Below are positions 9,370 through 18,572 of a DNA stretch of 64,000 nucleotides, one piece after another. The notes beneath the pieces were generated by a model, which worked only from the letters and a program-made list of their open reading frames with translations, was not told the DNA's origin and ran no database searches. The stretch is from Halomonas korlensis (GTDB lineage Bacteria; Pseudomonadota; Gammaproteobacteria; Pseudomonadales; Halomonadaceae), in assembly GCF_900116705.1 (NCBI RefSeq), contig NZ_FPBP01000007.1:145881-209880 (forward strand), written 5' to 3'. How positions within the stretch are numbered: the first letter of the stretch is position 1; each line of letters opens with the position of its first letter. Both the position numbers and the translations under genes were made by a program.

Positions 9370-9900
9370 CTAAGGGGCAAGCCGTTGCACGAAACCGTCG
9401 GCTAGCCGGTCGGGCGACAAGGCGATGTTCAGTTCCACCGCCTCATCCTCGCCGGGTGGCTCGAGGTCGGCCAGCTGACTATCGAGCATCCTGTCACCCT
9501 TGAAGAAATGCCCCTCCCTTGAAGTGAGCCGCTGATGCAACTGCTCACGATCACCGCTCAGAAACAAGATCTTCAGTGAGGGGTCACCTCGGCGCAGGGT
9601 GTCGCGATAGCGCCGCTTCAGCGCCGAACAGCCGATCACCACGCTGGCACCCCGCTTTCGATACTCGGCGAATTTTCTCGCCAGCGTCTCGAGCCACGCC
9701 TTGCGATCCTCGTCGTTCAATGGAACGCCGCGGGCCATCTTGTCGATGCTGGCCGGGGAATGGTAATCATCGCCATCGATGAATTCGGCGCCGAGCCGCT
9801 CGGCTACCAAACGGCCGATATGAGTCTTCCCCGAGCCGGACACACCCATGACCAGGATACGGCTCGAGCGCGTCTCATCTGCTCCTGTCTCGACCATCAT
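9370..9900 (-). CDS. gntK: Gluconokinase
   Basis: A 176-residue thermoresistant-type gluconokinase with P-loop GVSGSGKT near residues 19-26. Further family motifs are DGDDYHSPASIDKMARGVPLND, CSALKRRYRD, the REGHF segment and SQLADLEPP. It phosphorylates D-gluconate to 6-phosphogluconate, feeding the Entner-Doudoroff or pentose phosphate route. Two ATG codons start the gene in tandem (9900 and 9897) after a GAGGAG ribosome site; either may be used. It lies eight bases after the TRAP large permease gene, so uptake and phosphorylation are encoded together. Confidence 0.93.
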   Translation of the reverse strand: MMVETGADETRSSRILVMGVSGSGKTHIGRLVAERLGAEFIDGDDYHSPASIDKMARGVPLNDEDRKAWLETLARKFAEYRKRGASVVIGCSALKRRYRDTLRRGDPSLKILFLSGDREQLHQRLTSREGHFFKGDRMLDSQLADLEPPGEDEAVELNIALSPDRLADGFVQRLAP

Positions 9901-9908
9901 GCCTCTCC

Positions 9909-11192
9909 TCAGCTGCCGCGGACATCGGTGAGGTTGGGCAGCCAGGTGACGATGCCCGGGAAGGCGATCAGGATGACCAGCACTACCAGCAACGCGACGT
10001 AATAAGGCAGCATGGCCTTGACCAGTTGCTCCATCGATACCTTGCCCACGCCACAGCCGACATACAGGCAGGTGCCGACTGGCGGCGTCAGCAAGCCAAT
10101 ACCCAGAACGAACGCCATCAGCACGCCGAAGTAGACCGGATCGACACCAACCGAAGTGACGATCGGCGTCAGCATTGGCGCCATGATCACCATCGCTGGC
10201 GTCAGGTCCATCACGAAGCCTACAAGCAGCAACAGGAAGGCGACGATCATCAGCAGCCAGAAGGGGTCCTGGGTAATCGCCTGCACTTGCTGAACCAGCG
10301 TCTGCGGCACCATGTTGATCGTCAGGAACCAGGCGATCACCGTGGCGAAGGCCAATAACAGCAGCACCATGCCGGTCAGCCGTGCGGTGCGGACCAACAT
10401 GCCCCACAGCTCGGTGATATGAAACTCGCGGTAGATTACCAGCGAGATGAACAGTGAATAGAGCAGCGCCGCGACCGCCGCTTCAGTGGCGGTGAACACC
10501 CCGCCGATGATACCGCCGATCACGATCACCGGCAGCACCAGCGCCAGCCAGGCGGCCTTGAAGGTGATCCAGAGACGGTCGAGGCGAAACTTCCTGGTCT
10601 GACCGGAGTGCTGAATGGTGGCCAGGATGAAAGTGGTGAGCATCAGCGCAAAGCCGATCAGCATTCCGGGAACGATACCGGCGATGAACAGCCGACTGAT
10701 CGAGGTTTCGGTGACGATACCGAACAGGATCAGCGGGATCGACGGCGGAATGATGATGCCGATGACTGACGAGACGGTATTGATGGCCGTCGCGTGAGGT
10801 GCCGAATAGCCCTGCTCCTTCATCGAGGGAATCATCATCGCCCCGGTGGCCGCGGTGTCGGCCACGGCCGAGCCGCTGATGCCGCCGAAGAACATCGAGC
10901 CGGTGATCGCCACCTGCCCCAGCCCACCGCGCATGAAGCCGACCAGCGCGCCAGCAAGATCCATCAGCCGGCGCGCAATACCGCCGTTGCTCATGACCTC
11001 ACCAACCAGAATAAAGAACGGAATCGCCAACAGTGGGAAGCTGTTGACGCCGCGAATCGATTGTTCGATCAAGATAGATAACGGTATATCTGAAAGTAGC
11101 GCCATGACCAGCGCCGCAACACCCAGCCCGAAGGCGATCGGCAAGCCGATGGCGATGGTAACAAACAGAATGGCCAGGAAGATCCACAACAT
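9909..11192 (-). CDS. TRAP transporter large permease DctM, gluconate cluster
   Basis: A 427-residue DctM-type permease, the usual length, with about 12 membrane helices and the family segments AIPFFILVGEVMSNGG, FFGGISGSAVADTAA and GIIIPPSIPLI. It couples solute uptake to a cation gradient, probably sodium in a halophile, together with the small permease and binding protein encoded upstream. Only one base separates its ATG from the stop of the small permease gene. The kinase and GntR neighbours point to gluconate or a related sugar acid; the substrate is inferred from context. Confidence 0.92.
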   Translation of the reverse strand: MLWIFLAILFVTIAIGLPIAFGLGVAALVMALLSDIPLSILIEQSIRGVNSFPLLAIPFFILVGEVMSNGGIARRLMDLAGALVGFMRGGLGQVAITGSMFFGGISGSAVADTAATGAMMIPSMKEQGYSAPHATAINTVSSVIGIIIPPSIPLILFGIVTETSISRLFIAGIVPGMLIGFALMLTTFILATIQHSGQTRKFRLDRLWITFKAAWLALVLPVIVIGGIIGGVFTATEAAVAALLYSLFISLVIYREFHITELWGMLVRTARLTGMVLLLLAFATVIAWFLTINMVPQTLVQQVQAITQDPFWLLMIVAFLLLLVGFVMDLTPAMVIMAPMLTPIVTSVGVDPVYFGVLMAFVLGIGLLTPPVGTCLYVGCGVGKVSMEQLVKAMLPYYVALLVVLVILIAFPGIVTWLPNLTDVRGS

Positions 11193-11193
11193 C

Positions 11194-11796
11194 TCAGTGT
11201 GCTCCGGGGTCAGGATCAGAGGAAGGCGTCAAAGGCGGGTTGCGTATCAGCCGCACGCACTGCCAGGCACGCCATAGTGCTACCGCCACGATAAAGAGCG
11301 CACACAGCACCAACGACAGGTTGATCAGGTTCCACGGCACCCCAAGAATCGCGGAGCGTCCAGTGGAGCGCGTCATCACCACATAACCGCCCCACACCAT
11401 GATGCCCATCAGGCCACTGATGATCAGGTGCTGGAGCAGATAGAGCAGGTAGGCACCCCGCTTCGGAAGCTTGCGCACCAGGATATCCACGGCAATGTGC
11501 TCGAAACGCGCGAAGGCCGCGGCGGCACCGATGAAAACCAGCCAGATGAACAGCATGCGTGCCAGCTCATCGGCCCAGGGCAGCGATTGGTTGAGCAGTG
11601 AGCGGCCGATCACGTTGGCGGATACCGAAATGATCAGTGCGACCAGGATGACCGCGATCAGCTGCTCCATGGCGACCGTCAGCCAACGGAATATCGCCGG
11701 GCCCTTGCGCGCCGCAAAATCCAGCTCGAGGGGCTCGCGATTGGGATCGTCGAGATAGACATCGGCTTCGGGTAAAGCAGGGGTCGATTGAGACAT
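11194..11796 (-). CDS. TRAP transporter small permease DctQ, gluconate cluster
   Basis: A 200-residue DctQ-type protein with four membrane helices between about 38 and 190 and the family motif around LPWADELARMLFIWLVF. I chose the start at 11796 because GGAG lies six bases before that ATG; the frame is open further upstream without a convincing ribosome site. It bridges the binding protein and the large permease. The N-terminal ~37 residues are charged and longer than in many DctQ proteins. Confidence 0.88.
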   Translation of the reverse strand: MSQSTPALPEADVYLDDPNREPLELDFAARKGPAIFRWLTVAMEQLIAVILVALIISVSANVIGRSLLNQSLPWADELARMLFIWLVFIGAAAAFARFEHIAVDILVRKLPKRGAYLLYLLQHLIISGLMGIMVWGGYVVMTRSTGRSAILGVPWNLINLSLVLCALFIVAVALWRAWQCVRLIRNPPLTPSSDPDPGAH

Positions 11797-11887
11797 GGGA
11801 GACTCCAGTGACAGGACAAGGGGCCAAAGCCCCTTGTCACTGCGCCGCGTATGCAACTGTCAAGTGCAACAATGACAGGTAGGTTGC

Positions 11888-12964
11888 TCAGTTAGACATG
11901 GTCTCTTCGGCAATGGCCTGGATTTCAGAAATCAGCTCCTCGCCAATTTGCGGCGCCCACTCCTCGTAGACCGGCTGCACCGCTTCCTGGAAGGCGGCAA
12001 CCTGCTCATCGTTCAGGCGAGTAATTTCCATGCCGCGCTCTTCGAGCTGATTGCGCGACCAGTCGTCATACTCGGTGGCCAGCTGAATCTCGTACTCGGC
12101 AGACTGGCGAGCGGCTTCCTGTACCAGTTCCTGGTAAGCCGGATCGAGACTTTCCCAGGTGCGCTCGGACATCATCATGATGAACGGGGTATACACGTGC
12201 CGGGTCTCGGAACCGTAGTCCTGCACTTCGTAGAAGTTGGAGGTCAGGATGGTGCTCCAGGGGTTTTCCTGGCCATCAACCACGCCCTGCTCCATGGCGG
12301 AGAACAGCTCGCCGAAGGCCATCGGCGTCGGGTTGGCACCGAGGGTTTCCCAGATCGACAGGTGGACCGGATTCTCCATGGTACGGATGGTCAGGCCACC
12401 CATATCGAGGCCGCCAACGTCTTCAGGGGTCTCGACCGGACGCACGCTGTTGGAGAGCTGACGATAGCCGTTCTCGGAGAAGGCCAACGCCTTGATGCCG
12501 GTGCCATCGAAGGAATCGAGCATGTTCTGGGCGACATCGCTCTGCATGACCGCCACGGCCGCTTCACGAGTCGGCAGCAGGAACGGCAGGTCGAAGGCCG
12601 CAAGTTCCGGCACATAGGTGGTGGCCGGCGAGGAGGACGGATACGACATGTCGAGCGTACCGGTCTGCAGCATCTCCATCATCTGCACGTCGTCGCCCAA
12701 CTGGCTGTTCGGGAAGATATTCACGGTCAGGCGGCCTTCGCTGCGCTCTTCGAGAATATCGGCGAAATACTGGCTGGAAATGTACTGCGGCGACGATTCG
12801 GCCAGGCCAATGCCCATACGAATGGTATGGCTACCGTGGTCCTCCACTACCTCACCATCGATGGCGGGTGGGTCAGACAGGTCCGGCGTCTGGGCATGAG
12901 CCATGCCTAGCCCCAGCGTCGCCGCACCGGCGAAAGTCAGGGTACCGAATAGAAATCGAGTCAT
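11888..12964 (-). CDS. TRAP transporter substrate-binding protein DctP family, gluconate cluster
   Basis: The 358-residue protein has a signal peptide (about residues 1-24, ending AHA) and a DctP-type periplasmic domain. The region MGGLTIRTMENPVHLSIWE corresponds to the conserved part whose Arg binds the substrate carboxylate. The segment FSAMEQGVVDGQENPW is the hallmark of this family. It is the first gene of the leftward transport/kinase unit, with the tandem GntR-like operator about 95-118 bases upstream of its start. Ligand is probably gluconate by context. Confidence 0.92.
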   Translation of the reverse strand: MTRFLFGTLTFAGAATLGLGMAHAQTPDLSDPPAIDGEVVEDHGSHTIRMGIGLAESSPQYISSQYFADILEERSEGRLTVNIFPNSQLGDDVQMMEMLQTGTLDMSYPSSSPATTYVPELAAFDLPFLLPTREAAVAVMQSDVAQNMLDSFDGTGIKALAFSENGYRQLSNSVRPVETPEDVGGLDMGGLTIRTMENPVHLSIWETLGANPTPMAFGELFSAMEQGVVDGQENPWSTILTSNFYEVQDYGSETRHVYTPFIMMMSERTWESLDPAYQELVQEAARQSAEYEIQLATEYDDWSRNQLEERGMEITRLNDEQVAAFQEAVQPVYEEWAPQIGEELISEIQAIAEETMSN

Positions 12965-13058
12965 GGCGTTTCACTCCACTGAAGATTATTCATTGTTGGG
13001 CGCGGAAGTACCGCTGCCGAATGATCGAGGCCGAGCGAGTCGGCCAGCGGCTATCGAC

Positions 13059-13082
13059 GTTACCGGCAATGTTACCGGTAAC
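13059..13082. promoter_or_regulatory. Tandem GntR-type operator
   Basis: Two 12-base elements sit head to tail: GTTACCGGCAAT (13059-13070) and the perfect palindrome GTTACCGGTAAC (13071-13082). The second, read with its flank as ATGTTACCGGTAAC, closely resembles the enteric GntR operator (ATGTTA, short spacer, TAACAT). It lies upstream of the gluconate TRAP genes in a module that also encodes GntR, so repression of that unit by GntR is the simplest reading. A clear -35/-10 pair was not identified. Confidence 0.65.
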
Positions 13083-13193
13083 TCTTAAGAAATGAGACTA
13101 GGTCCGGAGGCAGGGTAAGTCAACGCAGGAAGCCTGCCGAGACGTTAGACATTAGTCGCGATGCGGGCAGCGCAATGCCATTCAGGAACGCTA

Positions 13194-14333
13194 TCAGACA
13201 CGTGCCTTGATCCAGCGCGTGAGCCCAATCCAGAGAGCCGTGGCAGGTATCAGCAAGATCCCGGCGCCCAGCACCTGCGGATAACTGTAGACCTGCCAGC
13301 CCTTCAGTAGCCAGCGCAACAGCCCGAAGATGACCACAATATGGAAGATGAAGGCCTTGAGGGCGTCCGAGCCGATAACCACAATCGGCTTGAGACGGGC
13401 AGCGGCCTGAGCGTCGCCGAAGAGACATAGCGCCAGGATCACCAGGGCGCCACCCAGGCTGAAGAGCATGAAAGCGAGTTCGGGCGGATGCTTGCCGGCA
13501 TTGTGCGCCATCGCCCTCAGCGCCGCGTCGAGCCCAGGCAACGAGACCGCCACGAATCCCAGCAGCATGGCCGTGCCGACCGCGGCCAGGGCAGGCACCA
13601 GGCGACGGCGCAGCGCGTCACGCTCGCGGCAGCGCAACACCGCCTCGCCGATCAGCAGCCCCAGCATGACCAGCGGCAGCCGCGAGAGCTGCCCCCAGGT
13701 ATAGTGGTCGTCGTCCTCGACGAGGATCGCCTTGAGCGGCTCGATACCCCAGAAGTCAAAGTGGCGCTCCAGCCAACCGGCCAGCAAGGCGATGGCCAGT
13801 GGGCTCACCAGCCGCGACCAGAGCGGCATGCGTCGCCACAGCGGCAGTGCCCAGGGTAGCCACAGTAGCGCAATGGCATAGAATCCCAGGATCTCGACCC
13901 AGATGGCAGAGCGCTGGAAAAGCAAGGTATCGACGATATCCGCCACCGGGAACGCCGGTAGCATCTCGACCACCGTCAACACCTTGTACCAGAACAACAC
14001 CTCGACCCCGCGCAGCAGCAATTTAAGCCGGCGTTGTGGCCAGTCCGCCGCGTCGGTCCTGGGCAGGAAGGCCACCGCCAGGGCGATACCGAAAACCATG
14101 ATGAACAGCGAGGACGAAAACTTGGTGAGCAGGTGGATGGGTACCATCCCCCAGTCAGGTACCTGATCGATTCCCAGCAATCCGCTGACCGTATGGCTCA
14201 AGATCATCAGGGCGATGGCGACGCCCCGTGCCAGGTCGATCGCCTCGATGCGCCCCTGCGCCGCCGGAAGGGAAGGATGCTCCCCCAGCCGGTCCTGGAT
14301 CGCCCGCCACGTTCCACTCCCTGACGGCATCAT
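13194..14333 (-). CDS. Multi-pass membrane protein, HGSNAT-like (DUF1624) acyltransferase family
   Basis: A 379-residue integral membrane protein with about ten hydrophobic helices. The N-terminal motif RIEAIDLARGVAIALMILSH is characteristic of the heparan-alpha-glucosaminide N-acetyltransferase catalytic-like (DUF1624) and related membrane acyltransferase families; the His in the first helix is the likely acyl-transfer residue. The substrate is unknown. Its start overlaps the stop of the upstream lipoprotein gene by four bases, so they are co-translated. The two genes may act together at the cell envelope, which is inference from the overlap only. Confidence 0.72.
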   Translation of the reverse strand: MMPSGSGTWRAIQDRLGEHPSLPAAQGRIEAIDLARGVAIALMILSHTVSGLLGIDQVPDWGMVPIHLLTKFSSSLFIMVFGIALAVAFLPRTDAADWPQRRLKLLLRGVEVLFWYKVLTVVEMLPAFPVADIVDTLLFQRSAIWVEILGFYAIALLWLPWALPLWRRMPLWSRLVSPLAIALLAGWLERHFDFWGIEPLKAILVEDDDHYTWGQLSRLPLVMLGLLIGEAVLRCRERDALRRRLVPALAAVGTAMLLGFVAVSLPGLDAALRAMAHNAGKHPPELAFMLFSLGGALVILALCLFGDAQAAARLKPIVVIGSDALKAFIFHIVVIFGLLRWLLKGWQVYSYPQVLGAGILLIPATALWIGLTRWIKARV

Positions 14334-14704
14334 TCGCCCTCCAACCGCTCAACGCTTTCCAACCGCTCGACGCTTTCCAGCGTCAGCCGCCGTCCCTCGC
14401 GGGTCGAGAAACGGAAGTGGCCTTCGACCCGCACGGCCTCGCCCAGGTGGAGGGCGATGCGCTGGTGGGGAAATATCTCGACCCGGTTGAGGTCCTCGTC
14501 CTCGATCCAGTAGTGCAGCGGATCCTCGAAGTGGCGCACCACGCCTTGGGTGGCGACCCGGCTGTAGTCATGAGCCTCGGGGTTGTTGGCCAGCACTGCC
14601 AGGGGCACCTCGGTGACCGGCATCTCCCTGCCGCACCCCACGAGCAGCAGCCCGGCGAGCAGCTTCACCGCCAGGCCACCAGCGCTTCTCCGGGGTAGTC
14701 CCAT
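14330..14704 (-). CDS. Small predicted lipoprotein, OB-fold-like
   Basis: A 124-residue protein with a lipoprotein signal (hydrophobic residues then LLVGC). The mature part, with segments such as RVATQGVVRHFEDP and LGEAVRVEGHF, looks like a small beta-barrel/OB-type domain, but I do not recognise a named family. I start at the ATG at 14704, seven bases after AGGAG; a GTG just before it is also possible. The last 18 residues contain a duplicated six-residue unit (ESVERL twice), caused by an 18-base tandem repeat. It precedes and overlaps the membrane acyltransferase gene. Confidence 0.6.
   Translation of the reverse strand: MGLPRRSAGGLAVKLLAGLLLVGCGREMPVTEVPLAVLANNPEAHDYSRVATQGVVRHFEDPLHYWIEDEDLNRVEIFPHQRIALHLGEAVRVEGHFRFSTREGRRLTLESVERLESVERLEGE
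14341..14376. repeat. 18-base tandem duplication inside a coding region
   Basis: Two copies of an 18-base unit (14341-14358 and 14359-14376) differ at one base (A or G at unit position 11). In frame on the minus strand they encode ESVERL twice at the C-terminus of the lipoprotein. It looks like recent slippage or duplication. Confidence 0.85.
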
Positions 14705-14869
14705 CACGTCTCTCCTGCTGGTCGATGGTCATTCGCCATGAACGACGCCGGCGCCAGTATCGCCGAAGCGTCGCGGCTCCGTCATCGCCAGGGGTATCTC
14801 GCCAGAGTACTTTTCGCCCACGAGACCTCGGGGTAGGCTGAGCAGACACCCCTCCACCGAGAGTCGCCA

Positions 14870-16024
14870 ATGCCGCGATCCTGCTCCTTGCGCCTCATCC
14901 CCCGCTGCTTCGGGGCCGCCCTGGCCTGGCTGGCCCCGCTCGCCGCCCTGGCCGATGACTGCCCTGCTCCCGGCCAGTGGCAGGTCGCCGGCGGCGAGAC
15001 GCTGACCACCGCCGGCCTGATGCCCGAGCTCGCCGACACTGACGTGGTGCTGCTCGGCGAGCAGCACGATCGGCTGGCTCACCACCGCTGGCAGCTTCAC
15101 ACCCTGGCTGCCCTGCATGCCCATCGCCCCGAAATGGTGATCGGCCTGGAGATGCTACCCCGCGAAGCCCAGCCGGCACTGGACGCCTGGGTGGCCGGCG
15201 AACTCGACGAGGCGGCCTTCCTCGAGCAGAGCAACTGGCGCAGCGCCTGGGGCTTCGACCCCAACCTCTACCTGCCGATCCTGCACTTCGCGCGCATGCA
15301 GCGTATTCCGCTGCTGGCACTCAACGTCACCCCCGAGCTGCGCGGCCGCCTGGCCAGCGAGGGCTGGGAGACGGTGCCCGAGCAGCAGCGCTTCGGCATC
15401 ACGCCACCGGCCCCGGCCCAGCCCGCCTACCGCGCGTCGCTGGCGGCGATCTATGCCGAGCATACCGACCGCGACGAGGACCCGGCGGACCTCGAGCGCT
15501 TCATCGCGGCCCAGCTGGTCTGGGACCGGGCCATGGCCACGGCCCTGGTGGAAGCCGCTGCGGCCGGCATCCTGGTGGCAGGGCTGATGGGCGAGGGCCA
15601 CCTGGCCGACGGCGACGGCGTGCCCTACCAGCTCGACGACCTGGGCCTTGACGACCACCGCAGCCTCTTGCCCTGGGTCCCAGGCCCCGATTGCCAGCCG
15701 CCCGAGGCGCGGGCCGATGCCCTCTACGTGCTGGGCGACGAGTCCGACTTCCAGCCACCTGATCCGCCGCGCCTGGGGGTGCTGATCGGCGAACACGCGG
15801 ACGGCATACTCGTCCAGGGCATCGTGCCCGGGAGTGTGGCCGAGACGACTGGCCTCGCCGAGGGCGATATCATCGTTACCGCGGCCGGCAGGCCCATGGT
15901 GGTTCCCGCCGACCTCACCGCCGTGATCGGCCGCCAGCCCCCCGGCACCCTGCTGCCGCTGGAGATCCGCCGCGACGGCAACCTCCAGGAGGTGCTCGCG
16001 CGTTTCCCGGCACCGACGTCATGA
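14870..16024 (+). CDS. ChaN-family (haem-uptake-like) protein with C-terminal PDZ domain
   Basis: A 384-residue secreted protein. A signal peptide ends near ALA at residue 28. The ChaN/TraB-like domain follows, with VVLLGEQHD near residue 60, GLEMLPREAQ, and a C-terminal GLMGEGHLADG motif; Glu and His residues in these segments are the expected metal or haem-binding positions. Residues about 300-380 form a PDZ domain (GILVQGIVPGSVAETTGLAEGDIIV). ChaN-like proteins are implicated in iron or haem handling and the superfamily includes metalloproteases. The next gene, an M1-like peptidase, overlaps it by four bases, suggesting a shared envelope role. Confidence 0.85.
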   Translation: MPRSCSLRLIPRCFGAALAWLAPLAALADDCPAPGQWQVAGGETLTTAGLMPELADTDVVLLGEQHDRLAHHRWQLHTLAALHAHRPEMVIGLEMLPREAQPALDAWVAGELDEAAFLEQSNWRSAWGFDPNLYLPILHFARMQRIPLLALNVTPELRGRLASEGWETVPEQQRFGITPPAPAQPAYRASLAAIYAEHTDRDEDPADLERFIAAQLVWDRAMATALVEAAAAGILVAGLMGEGHLADGDGVPYQLDDLGLDDHRSLLPWVPGPDCQPPEARADALYVLGDESDFQPPDPPRLGVLIGEHADGILVQGIVPGSVAETTGLAEGDIIVTAAGRPMVVPADLTAVIGRQPPGTLLPLEIRRDGNLQEVLARFPAPTS

Positions 16025-17994
16025 ACCGGCCTGCCACGCGGCTGGCGAGCCGGCTGCTCGGTTTGGTCTGGCTAGCGGCTGGGGAATTCGCCTGGGGCGT
16101 GTCGGCGGATGCCCTCGCCACCCGCACCCTGATCATCCAGCTCGACCCGGCCAGTCGCATGATGCAGGGTGAACTGCACCAGGCGCTGCCGGCGGGTGGA
16201 AGCTTTCACCTGCTGGATGGCCTGACGGTGATTTCCGCCCGGCGCGGCGACGAGGCCCTCTTGGTCACGCAAAGTGCCGAGGGCCACTGGCGGATTCCAC
16301 CAGGCGTCGATGCTGCGGACGCCGAAGCCCCGGTAACGCTTCGCTGGCGGGGCACCCTGCCCGAAGCCGACGAGCGCGACCGCCATCGCATGGCCGCCGA
16401 CGGCTCCCTGCTGCCGACCCGCGCCGGCTGGTACCCGCACCTGGGCGACGCGGCCGGTCCGCTGTCGTTGACGATCCGGGTGCCGGAAGGACAGCGCGCG
16501 GTGGGCAGCGGCTCGCTGGTGGAGGAGCGGCGGGTCGAGGGCGATTATCTGGCCCGCTTCCACCACCCTCGCACCCGCGAGGTGGAGATCGCCGCAGGGC
16601 CCTGGCGACTGCGCGAGCGCGAGGTCGAGGGCGTGCGGCTACGCACCCTCTTCCCGGAGGGCCTGGACGAGGCCTTTGCCGAGACCTATCTGGCGCGGAC
16701 CGCCGAGCACCTGTCGCTCTTCCAGGCACGCCTGGGCCGGCTACCCTATTCGAGCTTTACCATCGCCGCCTCGCCCGAACCGGTGGGCCTCGCCTTTTCA
16801 GGCTTCACCCTGCTCGGCGAGCGCGTCATCCCGCTGCCCTTCATCCCCCACACCTCCCTGCCCCACGAGCTGATGCACGCCTGGTGGGGCGCTGGAGTGG
16901 GTGTCGACTACCCGAACGGCAACTGGGCCGAGGCCCTCACTACCTACCTGGCCGACCATGCCCTGGCCCATCAGCGGGGCGAGGCCGAGACGATGCGCCG
17001 CCGCTGGCTGGCCGACCTGGCTGCCCTGCCCCCCGAGCAGGAAGCCGCCCTGGCCGCTTTCCGTGGCGGCTCCGACCCGGCCGGTCGTCTCATCGGCTAC
17101 CAGCACGGCGCGATGCTCTTCCATATGCTGCGCCAACGCATCGGTGACGAGGCCTTCGACCGCGGTCTGCGCCACCTAGCCGAGGCGTGGATGCACCGCA
17201 CAGCGGACTGGTCAGTATTGATCGAGGCCTTTGGCGAGGCCGCCGGCAAGCCCCAGGAGGCCTTTATCGCCCCTTGGCTCACCCGGCCTGGCCGCCCCTC
17301 GCTGCGCCTGGAATCGGTGCGGGTGGAGGCCCGCGACGGCGGCTTTCGGCTCGGCGGCGTACTGGTCCAGAGCGGCAGTCATGCGCCTTGGCCGCTGGCC
17401 GTGCCGCTGATGGTGGAAACCGAGGAGGGTCGGGTCAGCGTCAACCAACACATGGATAGCCTGCGCCACGTCTTTCAGGTCCCCTTGGCATCGCGTCCCC
17501 TGGCTCTCGAGGTGGACCCCGGCAGCGACCTGCTGCGCCATCCTGGCCCGACCCCAGCCATCCTGCGCCAACTGACGCTGGACCCGACCACCCGGGTGCT
17601 GGCACTGGACGACGCCCACCGCCACCTGGCACGACAGGTGCTGGGGCGAGAAGCCGAGGCGCTTCCAGTATCCGCTGACTTGCATGGTCACGCGGGCTCA
17701 CCGCTGCTGGTAATCGGCACCACTACGGCCCTTCGCGAATGGCGACGGGCCAACGGCCTGCCCTCGCCGCCGCAGCCGCTGGAGACCGCCGGACAGGCCC
17801 GCTTCTGGATGATACCGGACCAGCGGATCGGCCTGCTCGGCGGCGACGATACCGACGCCCTGGCCCTGCTCGCCGCCTCACTTCGCCACCACGGCCAACG
17901 CAGCTACGTGGTGCAAGGGCGCGACGGCCAAACCCGACAGGCAGGCACCTGGACGGTCGAGGAAAACCCGTTACGGGCGACCTTCCCCCGCTGA
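16021..17994 (+). CDS. M1-family-like zinc metallopeptidase, secreted
   Basis: A 657-residue protein with an N-terminal hydrophobic leader, a beta-rich N domain and a gluzincin catalytic domain. HELMH at 282-286 supplies two zinc His residues and the catalytic Glu. E304 in NWAEALTTY is the third ligand, 17 residues after the motif where M1 enzymes usually have 18. The segment YQHGAMLFHMLRQRIGDEAF matches the M1 Tyr-containing helix region. The exopeptidase GxMEN motif is not clear; AFSGFTLLGE is in its place. It lies in a four-base overlap with the ChaN-PDZ gene. The substrate is unknown; it may act on periplasmic or membrane proteins. Confidence 0.8.
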   Translation: MNRPATRLASRLLGLVWLAAGEFAWGVSADALATRTLIIQLDPASRMMQGELHQALPAGGSFHLLDGLTVISARRGDEALLVTQSAEGHWRIPPGVDAADAEAPVTLRWRGTLPEADERDRHRMAADGSLLPTRAGWYPHLGDAAGPLSLTIRVPEGQRAVGSGSLVEERRVEGDYLARFHHPRTREVEIAAGPWRLREREVEGVRLRTLFPEGLDEAFAETYLARTAEHLSLFQARLGRLPYSSFTIAASPEPVGLAFSGFTLLGERVIPLPFIPHTSLPHELMHAWWGAGVGVDYPNGNWAEALTTYLADHALAHQRGEAETMRRRWLADLAALPPEQEAALAAFRGGSDPAGRLIGYQHGAMLFHMLRQRIGDEAFDRGLRHLAEAWMHRTADWSVLIEAFGEAAGKPQEAFIAPWLTRPGRPSLRLESVRVEARDGGFRLGGVLVQSGSHAPWPLAVPLMVETEEGRVSVNQHMDSLRHVFQVPLASRPLALEVDPGSDLLRHPGPTPAILRQLTLDPTTRVLALDDAHRHLARQVLGREAEALPVSADLHGHAGSPLLVIGTTTALREWRRANGLPSPPQPLETAGQARFWMIPDQRIGLLGGDDTDALALLAASLRHHGQRSYVVQGRDGQTRQAGTWTVEENPLRATFPR

Positions 17995-18072
17995 CAAGAT
18001 GGCACCACAGCTCGTGCACAGGCATCATGGGCGCCCTTTACCCATCCAACGTTCGTGAGGTTGACCACGCCG

Positions 18073-18480
18073 ATGAGAATTTTGATTCGTACCTTTTTTC
18101 GCGGTCTGCGCCTGGTGCTGGCGCCGGTCATGCTGATTTCCGAGAAGCTCTCCACCCCCCGGGCCATCGAGCGCAGCCCCGAGGCGCAGGCCCGGGTCGA
18201 CGCGGCGTGCCGAGACCTGGCGCTCTATCAGTTCCGTACCTGCCCGTTCTGCATCCGGGTGCGCAAGGAAATCGCCCGCCTGGGCCTGAATATCGAACTG
18301 CGCGACGCCCAACGCGACCCCGAGCACCGTCGCGAGCTCGCCGAGGGCGGCGGCCGGGTCAAGGTGCCCTGCCTGAAGATCGCCCACGCCGACGGCGCGA
18401 ACGAATGGCTCTACGAGTCCGACGACATCAACGCCTGGCTGCACCGTCGCTTCGGCGAGGCCGAGGCCCAGGCCGCCTGA
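18073..18480 (+). CDS. Glutaredoxin-like / GST N-terminal domain protein
   Basis: A 135-residue protein with a basic, hydrophobic N-terminal segment (about 1-25) that may anchor it to the membrane, then a thioredoxin fold with the redox motif CPFC in RTCPFCIRVRKEIARLG. The cis-Pro region VKVPCLKI and YESDDINAWL complete the glutaredoxin/GST-N pattern. It may use glutathione to reduce or handle thiols. The start at 18073 has only a distant GAGG; an in-frame GTG at 18055 is an alternative. Confidence 0.78.
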   Translation: MRILIRTFFRGLRLVLAPVMLISEKLSTPRAIERSPEAQARVDAACRDLALYQFRTCPFCIRVRKEIARLGLNIELRDAQRDPEHRRELAEGGGRVKVPCLKIAHADGANEWLYESDDINAWLHRRFGEAEAQAA

Positions 18481-18572
18481 CCCGCCGCGCTCACGGGGGC
18501 GCACAGGCCTCGGCCGGCTGACGGTGGGCGGCGGCACTTGCCCTGTGCAGGCGGGCCACCTACACCTTGAAG

